Shown one piece after another: positions 22,401 through 32,900 of a DNA stretch of 64,000 nt. Positions within the stretch are counted from its first letter, which is position 1. The number at the start of each line of letters is the position of its first letter. The notes below the pieces were generated by a model. That model had not been told where the DNA came from and ran no database searches. It was given only the letters and a program-made list of their open reading frames with translations. The DNA lies in the NCBI GenBank assembly GCA_022316685.1, contig JAKJHU010001339.1:16379-80378 (forward strand), read 5' to 3'. Source of the DNA: Progne subis subis (taxonomy: Eukaryota; Chordata; Aves; Passeriformes; Hirundinidae). A program made the translations under genes and the position numbers.

Positions 22401-25077
22401 TTATCCCCATTCTCCCCACTCTCCCCATTCTCCCCCATCCCCATCCCCACCCCGCAGGTGCCGCAGCCTGTCGGTGCAGCGCAGCTGCGGCAGCGCCATC
22501 CTCTCGCCCATCTCCCTCTCCCGCCCCTCCAACCCCTCCCGCAGGGCGAATCCCGGCATTCCCGCTCCTCCCGGCGCCTGGAGCGGCCGCGGCCCCGGCT
22601 CCGGGCTCATCTCGGCCGGCCCCGGGCCCCTCGCTCCCACCAGCGCCGCGCCGAGCGCTGCCGGCGCCGCCGGATCTCGGCCGCCTCCCGGCGCGGCCGC
22701 TCCTCTCCCTCCTGGCGCGCCCGGCGCCGGCAGCTGCGGCTGAAATGGGAGCAGAGCTCCCGATCCAAGGAATTCCCAGCGCCGGCCGCCGCTCCCGCTC
22801 CGGCTCCGGAGGAGGAGGAACCCGGCAGCGGGCGTCGTGCGGGAAGACGCCGAGGGCGCGGCGCGGCCGGCACGGGCGGCACCGCGGCGGCGCCGGGACG
22901 CGTGGAAGCCGTCGGCAGCGGCACCGGCGGGAGACGCGCTCCGGGCGCCGCGGGATTCCCGGGATTTCCCGCGGAGCCGCCGGCCGCGGCGGGCCCAAGG
23001 GGAAGCGCCGGGGGTCGCGGGCGCAGCGGTTCCCGCGGAGGCCGCGGCGGAAGAAGCGCCGGGGGACGCCAGGAAGGCGCCGAGGGCCGGGCGCGGCGGA
23101 AGGCCGGAGCCGCGGCGCGGAGCGGGAGAAGGAGGAAGGGCCCGAGGCGCCGGGGGCGCGCCAGGGAGAAGGAGAAGGAGTCGTTGGGCAGCGCGCGCTG
23201 CACCTGGGGGACGCAGACTGGGGAAATGGGCTTCGGGGGGTTATTCTGGGGGTGTTTTGGGGTTTTGTTTTGGATTGGTTTAGATTTCTTTCGGAGTTTT
23301 TTTGAATTTTTTTCAGATTTTTTTTTTCAGATTTTTTTCAAAATTTTTCGGTTTTTTTATTTTTGGGAATTTTTAAAAAATTTTTTCCTGATTTTTTTTC
23401 ATCTTTTTTCAGATTTCTTTCAGATTTTTTTAAAAACTTTTTTTGATCTTTTTCTCATTTTTGGGGTTTTTAACAGAAGGACGCCGGGCCCGAGGCACCG
23501 GGGTCACGCACGAGGGAGAAGGAGTCGTTGGGCATCACGCGCTGCACATGGAGGAGAGGGGGAAAAACGGGGTTTGGGGATTTTGGGGGGATATTTTTCA
23601 GATTTTTGGGGGGTTTTTGGATTTTTTTCAGATTTTTGGGGATTCTTTCGGAATTTTTTTCAGATTTTTCTTGGTTGTCTTCGGATTTTTTTTTGGATTT
23701 TTTTTGAGTGCTTTCAGATTTTTTAAAAATATTTTTCAGATTTTTTGGGGGATTTTTTTTGTTTCTTTTTGGGATTTGGGGGTTTTTTTCAGATTTTTTT
23801 TTTTTTTTCAGATTTTTTTTTTTTCCCCCCCAGATTTTTTTGGGATTTTTTCCTGATTTTTTCCAGATTTTCTTTTAAGATTTTTTCCTGATTTTTTTTT
23901 TTTTTTTTTTTAATTTTTTTCAGGCTTTTTTTCAGACTTTTTTTCTGATTACTTTTTAATTTTTTCCCCGATTTTTAATGGAATATTCTTGGAATTTTTT
24001 AGGTTTTTTTTCCTTTTTTTCCCCGATTTTTTCTAGATTCTTCTTTCTTTAAAATTTACTCTAAAATTCTAAAACGCCAAAAAAAAAAAAAAAATCCCCC
24101 CAAAATTGCAAAAAAATTCAAAAAATCCCCCCAGAATCCCATTTTTCCCCCCAAATTCCCATTTTTCCACCCGGAATTCCCTTTTTTTTCCCAGAATTCC
24201 CGTTTTTCCCCACCTCAGCCAGCTGGAAGCACATGTGGTGGCAGAGCAGATCGAATTTCTCCCCTCCCGGCCAGAACCCAGCTCCCGTTTTTCCCCCAGA
24301 ATTCCCATTTTCCCCCAGAATTCCCATTTTTCCTCCAAAATTCCCATTTTTTTCCCCCAGAATTCCCATTTTTCCCCAGAATTCCCATTTTTCCCCAGAA
24401 TTCCTGTTTTTCCCCACCTCAGCAAGCTGGAAGCGCATGTGGTGCAGAGCAGATCCAATGACTCCAAACCCCCAAAACTCCCATTTTTCACCCCGAATTC
24501 CCTTTTTTTCCCCCAGAATTCCAGTTTTTCCCCCAAAATTCCCATTTTTTCCCCCAGAATTCCCGTTTTTCCCCACCTTGGCCAGCTGGAAGCTCATGTG
24601 GTGCAGAGCAGATGGAATTTCTCCCCCCAGGTGGGAATCCAATGACTCCAAACCCCTAGAATTCACGTTTTTCCCCTGGAATTTTTTGAATTTTCCCAGG
24701 AATTTGGGGATTTTCCCAGGAATTTTTTTGATTTTCCCATAGTTTTCCTGGGAATTTGGGGATTTTCCCAGGAATTCTCGGGGTTTTCCCAGGAATTACG
24801 GTGTTTTTCCCGTGTTTCCCCAGTGCTCTCCCTGTGCTCTCCCGGTGTTTCCTTGATCTATCCCAGTGTTTTCCCGGTGTTTCCCAGTGTTGTCCTGGTG
24901 TTTCCTGGTGTTTTCCCAGTGTTCTCCTGGAGCTTTCCCTGGTGTTTCCCGGTGTTTTCCCGTTGTTTTCCCGGGAATTCTCTCTCCCCTGCGGCGGAAG
25001 GGCGCCCCCAGCAGCCCCAGGGCGAGGCCCAGGGCGATTCCGAGCGCCAGCGCCGCTCCCAGCGGGGACGGACGGAG
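22401..25077 (-). CDS. GAL3ST4, galactose-3-O-sulfotransferase (fragmented)
   Basis: Type II Golgi sulfotransferase that moves sulfate from PAPS to the 3-OH of galactose on O-glycans. Visible on the minus strand: a transmembrane signal anchor ([19 protein letters not shown] then FRRR, 25,070-24,985); a segment HHMSFQLAK at a GTGGGG donor, present three times (24,590, 24,430, 24,230); and the last exon (23,197-22,401) starting [15 protein letters not shown]. That exon continues through [44 protein letters not shown] and ends [15 protein letters not shown] before a stop at 22,401. These match human GAL3ST4 in order. The similarity changes frame at least three times within the last exon. The exon with the 5'-phosphosulfate-binding KTHKSGS-type motif is not found. 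Neighbour of STAG3, as in human, though GPC2 is absent between them. Confidence 0.75.
23225..24060. repeat. T-rich GAL3ST4 intron
   Basis: TTTTTTCAGATTTTTT repeats (purine-rich in the gene's sense strand) containing the duplicate exon start. Confidence 0.7.
23476..23550 (-). pseudogene. duplicate of GAL3ST4 last-exon start
   Basis: Second copy of the acceptor and first codons of the last GAL3ST4 exon ([17 protein letters not shown]), about 345 bp upstream in gene direction of the full-length exon. It is closer to the mammalian sequence in the VRDP motif than the long copy, but soon meets a stop. VRDP is the 3'-phosphate-binding motif of PAPS sulfotransferases. Confidence 0.65.
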
Positions 25078-25084
25078 ACAGCGC

Positions 25085-25560
25085 GGGAACGGGCGCGTCC
25101 CGGGACACGGACACACGGACACACGGACACGGGGACACACGGACACACGGACACGGGGACACACGGACACGGGGACACACAGACATGTGGGCACACGGAC
25201 ATGGGGATACAGGGGAATGGACACACGGACAGGGATACACGGACACACGGACACGGGGATGGACACGGGGATACACGGGATGGACACACGGACACGGGGA
25301 TACACGGACACAGGGATATGGGGATACACAGGATGGACACATGGACACGGGGATACACGGAGACAGGGATATGGGGATACACAGGATGGACACACGGACA
25401 CATGGATACACAGACAGACAGGGACACGGGGACACAGACACGGGATGGACACACGGATACGGGGATGGACAGGGGGGGACAGATGGGGACGGACAGACAG
25501 AGGGACAGGAGGGGTCAGACACACAGAGGGATTGGAGAGCACAGACAGAGGGACAGACAG
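25085..25560. repeat. GGACACACGGACAC minisatellite
   Basis: 12-14 bp units (GGACACACGG, GGGGATACAC) just upstream of the GAL3ST4 transmembrane exon in the gene's direction. Long threonine/histidine/glycine-type frames are repeat artefacts. Confidence 0.9.
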
Positions 25561-25664
25561 AGGGACAGCAGCCTGGGGACACACAGGGGTCACCGCAGAA
25601 AGAAGGGGACGAATCCCAGTGTCACCAAACACCAGCTTGGAAACGGAGTGACAGCACCAAATTC

Positions 25665-25925
25665 CAAGTGCTGGATCCCAAAAATCCCAGTGCTGGATCC
25701 CAAAATCCCAGCGCTGGATCCCAAAATCCCAGCACTGGATCCCAAAAATCCCAGTGCTGGATCCCAAAATCCCAGTGCTGGATCCCAAAAATCCCTGTCC
25801 TGTATCCCCAAAATCCCAGTGCCAGCACAAATTCCCAGTGCTGTATCCCAAAAATCCTAGTGCTGTACTCCAAAACCCCTGTCCTGTATCCCCAAAATCC
25901 CAGTGCTTGTGTCCCCAATTCCCAG
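25665..25925. repeat. 22 bp CCCAGTGCTGGATCCCAAAA minisatellite
   Basis: About 11 units, becoming degenerate towards 25,925; followed to about 26,160 by a C/T-rich array with CCAATTCCCGATTTTCCCTC units. Confidence 0.9.
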
Positions 25926-26209
25926 CTTTGTCCCCCAATTCCCGATTTTCCCTCCATGAATTCCCGATTTTTGCCCCCCCATTCCCTCTTTCCCAATTCC
26001 TGATTTCCCTCTCCAGCCCCCTCTTTCGCAATTCCCGATTTTCCTCCCCGATTCCCTCTCTCCCTCCCCTAATTCCCTCTTTCCCTCCTCGAATACCCTG
26101 TTTTCCATCCCCTAATTCCCTCTTTCCCTCCCCAATTCCCTCTTCCCCAATTCCCCATTTTCCCTCCCCAATTCCCGATTTTTCCCCCATTCCCGATCCC
26201 CTTTCTCAC

Positions 26210-26370
26210 CGCGGCCTCGCTCAGCTCCGCCACATCCCGGGATCGGCTCCGGCCGGGGATTCCCGGCGATCCCAAAAACCTCCCCGGAATTCCCAAAGGT
26301 CCTCCCGAAGTTCCCCATCCTTCTCTTCCCTGTCCCACAAAACATTTTCCCTTTTGTCTCCGGCTCCGCC
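26210..26370 (-). other. possible 5' exon of GAL3ST4
   Basis: GC-rich stretch with a GC-box (CCGCCCCCCGGGGCGG) upstream on the minus strand and a GTGAGA donor at 26,209-26,204. A short open frame includes RSRSRDVAELSEAA. It would splice towards the transmembrane exon at 25.07 kb. No homology recognised. Confidence 0.35.
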
Positions 26371-26819
26371 CCGGGGGGCGGAGTTTGGGATTTGGGATCG
26401 GGAATTTGGGATTTGGGATCGGGAATGCGATTGGCACTGGGATTTTTTGGGATCGGGAACGGGGCAGGGAATGGGATGGGGAATGGGGTCAGGGCTGGGA
26501 ATGGAATTTGGGTGGGGGAAACTGGTCAGGAATGGGATTTGGGATCGGGAATGGGATCCAGACCCCCCCCCCCCCAGACCCCTCCAAATCCCAAATTCCC
26601 CCTCAGAATTCCCAGGTTTGGGGGGATTTTTAGGAACCCCCATTCTATAGGAGACCCCGAATCTACGGGGATCCCCCGACCCCCTACAGCCCCCCCCAAA
26701 CTCCCAGACCCCTCCCGGCCCCTCTAAACCCCTCCAGGCCCCTCCAAATCCCAAATTCCCCCTCAGAATTCCCAGATTTGGAGTTTTTTAGGGATCCCCT
26801 CCTTTCCCGGAGCCGCCCC

Positions 26820-26960
26820 GCCGCGATTTTGGCGCCAAGAGTCATGTGACCGGTGAAACCACACCCACCTCTCATCCACCCCGCCCATCTGGGTCACGTG
26901 ACTTGGTGTGGCCACGCCCCCTCCGGAGGAGCAGGCACCTGCCGGCCGCCATTTTCTTTT
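26820..26960 (+). promoter_or_regulatory. STAG3-side promoter with E2F and E-box elements
   Basis: Within 130 bp: an E2F-type TTTTGGCGCCAA (26,827), GTCATGTGAC (26,841), a palindromic GTCACGTGAC E-box (26,893), a CACGCCCCC GC box (26,913) and a YY1-type GCCGCCATTTT (26,945), then a plausible first-exon donor CAAG|GTGAGG at 27,054. STAG3 is a known E2F6 target silenced in somatic cells, and E2F plus MAX/MGA E-boxes is the signature of that repressor. It is the only dense motif cluster between GAL3ST4 and STAG3. Confidence 0.6.
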
Positions 26961-29900
26961 GTCGCAAAGCGAGGCGCGCGTGAGGTGTCGGGGTTCGCGC
27001 GGGGTTTTTTGGGGGGAGTTTTTGAGTATTTTCGGGATTTTCAGCCCCGCCAAGGTGAGGGAGGGGTGCATGGGGGTTTCGTAGGTTCCTTGAGGAGGGG
27101 TTTGGGGAGCTGAGAGGTTCCGAGCCCCTCCCTCAGTGGGAGCAGGGGGGTGTTATGAGGGGGAGCTTCACTCCCCTCCTGCCGGGGTGGGGTTTGTGAG
27201 GGAGGGACTTCACCTCCAGCCCTCAAATTAAAGTTTGTGAGGGTTTGAGAGGCTTAAAAAGGTCCCGACCTCTCCTCTCTGGGCGATTAGTGAGGGAACG
27301 GCTTCACTCCCCTCATTCCGGAGGGGTTTTGTGAGGGAGGGACTTTGTCGGGGGCTTTCCCCAACATTCAGGTGGTTTTAGAGTCTTGGCCCTCTGCAAA
27401 GCTCTGTGCTAAACGCAGAAAAAGACGGCGTCTTCAAGGTTGCATTCTTTGTGTTTATTAGTTCTTATCTTACAATTTTCTTAGTGTCTAAAAGATGTTT
27501 GCTGCGGCTTGGACATTTGGCGACTCCCCCCGCCCCAGGGCTGTCTTTATCTTTTATACTAATTGCTACGTATTCTTTATTTATTATTTCTCACTAATGT
27601 CTATCTCTAATACTAAAAAGGTCATCTTTACTCTGACCTAATCCTCACAAACTACTTTGTGCCAATGTCACTGCAGAAATGGAGTGAGAGAAAAACAAAG
27701 AAGAAGAAGGAGACAACGCCCTAAATTCTCTATCTTGTCCCCATTCACTTTAATGCTATAAACCCAAACTCACTGTTTTTTCACCCTGTGATATACTAAA
27801 CTACAATCTTTCACACTTCTTGTAGCCTGCAATGCTTCCTGCAGTGCAAGAAGCCTCTCCCATAGACTAAAATCAAAGCCAGTGTCTCTCTAAGCTCTAG
27901 GCTGAGGTCCCAGACCCCCCTGCCCAGGTCTCTGACCCTCCAAAGCAACCAAAAGAATGCCCTGGACTCCAACAGGACTTCACCTCCAGCCCTCAAAATA
28001 AAGTTTGTGAGGGTTTGAGAAGCTCAAAAAAAACCCCAAGCTCCCTTTTAGTGGGATCCGGGTGGGATTTGTGAGGGAGGAGCTTCACTCTCCTCATTCC
28101 GGGAGGGTTTTGTGAGGGAAGGGTTTCATCCTCGCCTCTCAAATTAAAGTTTGTGAGGGTTTGAGAGGCCCCTCAGTGTTATCCGGGAAGGTTGGGGTTT
28201 TTTTTTAATAGAATTTTTTCTGGATTTTTCACTCCAAAACTGTGAGGGAGGAGCTTCATTAACACACACACACACACCCCAGTTGTGACCTGAGGGGATT
28301 GCAGGATCCCACCCCTCATTTTTCAGTTTTGAGGGAATTTTGGGATCCTTCCCTTTTTCCCTGAGGGAATTTTGGGTGTCCCACTCGCTGATTTTCCAGT
28401 TTTGAGGGAATTTTCCAGATCTCACCCCTCATTTTTCCTTTCTGAGGGAATTTTGAGATCCTTCCCTTTTTCCCTGAGGGAATTTTCCAGATCCCACCCC
28501 TCATTTTTCAGTTTTGAGGGAATTTTAAGGATCTCACCCCTCATTTTCCAGTTTTGAGGGAATTTTCCAGATCCCACCCCTCATTTTCCCTTTTTGAGGG
28601 ACTTTTCCAGGTCCCACCCCTCATTTTTCAGTTTTGAGGGAATTTTGGGATCCTTCCCTTTTCCCGAGTTAATATTGTGTCTCCAACTCCCCAGTTTTCT
28701 CCTCTCTGGGGGCTCCCATCCTTGAGAGACCCCTCCAAAATTCCCGCTTTTCCCAGCCCCATCCATGATTCTCCATCCCTCGGGATCTTCCTCCGGACTG
28801 GGGCCTCGGAGCAGCTCCCCGTGAGTTTGTTGGGAACATCCCAAAAAATCCAACAATTCCCATTTTCCTGCTCATTTTTCCCCATCCCAGCTCCTTCCTG
28901 TCCCATTTTCTCTTATCCCAGCCCAGTTTTCCCCAGTTTTTTTCCCCATTTTTCCCAGCTTCTCCCCATTTTTTTTACCGCTTCCCAACTCCTTTTTAAT
29001 CCCAGTTTTCCCATCCCATTTTTCCCATTTTCCTCTTAGTTTTTCCTGCTTTCCCCTCATTTTTCCCATTTCCCCCCATTTTTCCCACTTTTCTCCCCGT
29101 TTTCCCCACTCCCATCCCATTTTTTCCCATTTTCCCTCACTTTTCCCCCCATTTTCCCCACTCCCATCCCATTTCTTCCCATTTTCCCTCACTTTTCCCC
29201 CCATTTTCCCCACTTTTCTCCCTGTTTTCCCCACTCCCATCCCATTTTTTCCCATTTTTTCCCATTTTTCCCATTTTCTCCCCCCTTCCAGCCCCGCTTT
29301 TCCAGCCTCTCCCCCCAGAATTCCCGTTTTCCCGGGGAATTCCCGGCCGATCCCGACTCCAGGCAGCGACTTGGAGGCGTCGGCGTGGCCCCGGAGCAAA
29401 CGGCGCCGTTCTGGAGGAGCCGACAGCAGCCGGGTGATTCCCTATTTTACTGCTTTGCCCAAAAATTCCCCGCTTCCTTTTGAATCTCCACAAATTTTCC
29501 CTGGTTTTCCCCATTTTTTCCAGTTTTTTCCTGATTTTCCTCGTTGTTTTTTTTTTTTCCTCCTTTTTCCCCCCCCATTTTTTCCTCCATTTTGCCCCCA
29601 TTTTCCACTATTTTTCTCCAATTTTTCCCTGATTTTTCCCGTTTTTTTCCCCCTGATTTCTCTCTAATGTTCCCCTGATTTTTCCCCAAATTTTCCCCAA
29701 TTTCCCCCCCGATTTTTTCTGGATTTTCCCCATTTTTCCCCCCCCATTTTTCCCCCCCATTTCCCCCCCCACTTTTCCCCCCCCACTTTTCCCCACCACC
29801 ATTTTTCCCCCATTTTCCCATCATTTTTCCCAATCTTCCCCACATTTCCATGATTTTTACCATTTTTACCCGTTTTTCCTCTGTTTTTCTCCTCAATTTC

Positions 29901-32900
29901 CACCCGTTATTTTCCCCTGGATTTTCTCAGATTTTTCCTGATTTTTCCTGATTTTTCCTGGTTTTTTTCCCCAATATTTTTCCCCAATTCCCCCCGATTT
30001 TTTCCTGATTTTCCCCAATTTTCTCCCTGTTTTTTCCCAATTTTCCCCTGTTTTTTTCCCCAAGTTTTTCCCTGATTTCCCCCCCTTTTTTTCCTCCTAT
30101 TTTTCCCAATTTTCTCCTGTTTTTTTTTCTCCTGTTTTTTTCTCCTGTTTATTTCTCCTGTTTTTTCCCCCCATTTTTTCCTGGTTTTTTCCCGGTTTTT
30201 TTTCCCATTTTTTCCCCCTTTTTTCCTGTTTTTTTTCCCTGTTTTTTGTTGTTTTTTCCTGTTTTGTCCCCGGATTTTTCCCCAATATTTTCCCGATTTT
30301 TTCCTGATTTTCTCCTGTTTTTTCCCTGGTTTTCCCTCGATTTTTCCCTGATTTTCCCCTTTTTTTCCTCCATTTTTTCCACATTTTTTCCCCAATTTCC
30401 CCCAATTTTTTCCCATTTTTTCCCCCGATTTTTCCCTGATTTTCCCCCTTTCTTTTCCCTATTTTTCCCAATTTTTCCCCAATTTCCCCTGATTTTCTCC
30501 CACGTTTTCCCCTGGTTTTTTTCCCATTTTTTCCCATCTTCCCACAGTTTTCCAAGCGTTCCCGTCCGTCCAGCGGAGCTCTTCCGGGCCGGGAGCACAA
30601 TTCCCTTTTCCAGGCCGTGGCCTCAGGAAAAGCCGCCACCAAGGTACCGTGGAAAGAATTCCCACTTTTCCCCAAAATTCCCACTTTTCCCCAAAATTCC
30701 CTCTTTTTCCTCTCAAATTTCAGTTTTTTTCTTGAAAATTCCTGGGGTTTTCTTCCAGAAATTCCCATTTTCCCCCCTAGAATTCCTGGGGTTTACCCCC
30801 AGAATTCCCATTTTCCCCTGGAATTTCCCCCAGAGTTCCCTTTTTCCCCCAGAATTCCCATTTTTTACCCCTGCAATTCCCAGTTTTTTCTCAGTTTTTC
30901 CCCTGGAATTCCCATTTTTCCCTCTGTAATTCCTATTTTTTCCCCAGCATTCCCATTTTTACTCCTTTTTTTCCTCCGGAATTCCCATTTTCCCCCTGGA
31001 ATTTCTGGTTTTTCCTTTCTGTAATTCCTTTTTTTTCCCCCAAAATTCCCATTTTCCCCAAAATTCCCATTTTTGCTCTGGCATTTCCCCTGGAATTCCT
31101 GGGTTTTTTTCCCAGAATTCCCATTTCCCCCCCCAGAATTCTCATTTTTCCTGGAACTCCCATTTCTTCCCCCCATTTTCTCCCCAGAATTCCTGGGTTT
31201 TTTTCCTGGTTTTCCTCATTTTCTCCCCAGAATTCCTGTTTTTTCCCCTGGAATTCCCATTTCCTCCCCAGAATTCCCAGGTTTTTCCCGGTTTTCCCCA
31301 GTTCCAGGCGGTGGTGGACGAGTGGCTGGATTGGTACCGCCGGGATCGGGAATCGGCGTTCCTGGAGCTGCTCAACTTCACCTCCAGGGTCCGGAAAAAT
31401 GGGGAAAATGGGTGAAAAAATGGGGAAAATGGGGGGAAAATCAGGAATTCCTGGAGCTGCTCAGCTTCACTGCCGGCGCCTGCGGCTGCCAGGGTGAGGA
31501 AAAATGGGGAAAAAAATGGGTAAATGGGAAAAATGAGGGAAAAATGGGAAAAAACGGGGGGAAAATGAGGGAGAAAAACCGGGAAAATGGGAAAAAATGG
31601 GAAAAGGGGAAAAAACGGGGCAAAAACCTGGGAAAACGGGCGAAAAAATGGGAAAAAAATGGGAAAAATGATTGGAAAAAGTGGGGAAAAACTGGGACAG
31701 ATCAGGAAATTCCTTGGATGCGTGTTGCTGCCGGATGCTGGGGTGGGAAATAAGGAAAAATCTGGGAAAATCTGGGAAAAACGGGAGAAAATGGGAAAAT
31801 CAGGAAATAAAAGGGGAAAATGGGGAAATCTGGGAAAACTGGGGATTTTGGGCCATGGCCGAGGTGAATCCCGGGATTTCCAGGCGCCGTGACCCCAGAG
31901 ATGTTCCAGAGCTGCACAATTCCGACATCAGCCGGAGGCTGGCCGAGACCTGCCACGAGCTACCGGGGGTTCCTGGGAATTTCGGGGGTTTCCCCTGGAA
32001 TTCCGGGTGTTTTCCTCTGGAATTTCGGGTGCTTTTCTCTGGAATTTTGGATGATTTCCCCCGTTTTTTCATCCGGTCCTCTCCCGAGTACCCATTTTCC
32101 CTGGAGTTTTGGATGTTTTTCTCTGGAATTTCAGGTATTTTTTCCTGTTTTCCCTGGAATTTCAGGTGTTTTTTTCCCATTTTCCCTATCATTTTCTCCC
32201 CAAGTCCCCCTCTGAGTACCCATTTTCTCTGTAATTCCCCCATTTTCTCTGGAATTTCGGGTGTTTTTTCCAGTTTTCCCTAGAATTTTCCCTGTTTTTC
32301 CCCCCAGTCCCCCCCGGAGTACCCATTTTCCCTGGAATTTCCCCATTTTCCCTGGAATTTCCCCATTTCCCCTGGATTTCCCCGTTTCCCGTTCCCCCCA
32401 GTCCCCGCGGTGCCGGGTTCTGGGCGCTGCCGGCGGCGCTGATCCGGAGGGGGCGGCACCGGGAGCTGCTGCGCGGATTCCTGCTGCGTTCCTGCGGCTG
32501 CTTCCTCCCGGCGCCGGCGGATTCCCGGCACACGGGAACGCTGGCGGGTCCGGGATTGGCCCAAAATAGCCCCAAATAGCCCCGAAATCTCCTGGGATTT
32601 ATCCCTTCCTCCCGGCGCCGGCGGATTCCCGGCACACGGGAACGCTGGCGGGTCCGGGATTGGCCCAAAATAGCCCCAAATAGCCCCGAAATCTCCTGGG
32701 ATTTATCCCTTCCTCCCGGCGCCGGCGGATTCCCGGCACACGGGAACCCTGGCGGGTCCGGGATTATCCCAGAAATAGCCCAGAAATAGCCCAGAAATAT
32801 TCAAAAAAATCTCCTGGGTGTGGAAAATCTGGGATTTTTCTGGGGTTTTTTTCTGTTTTTTTTCCAATTTTTCCCATTTTCATTCCCGTTTTTTCCCAAA

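Noticed and set aside
24756..26190. Overlapping 300-460 codon frames rich in Thr/His/Gly or Cys/Pro
   Set aside because: By-products of the GGACACACGG and CCCAGTGCTGGATCC minisatellites; the only credible coding part is the short membrane anchor of GAL3ST4.
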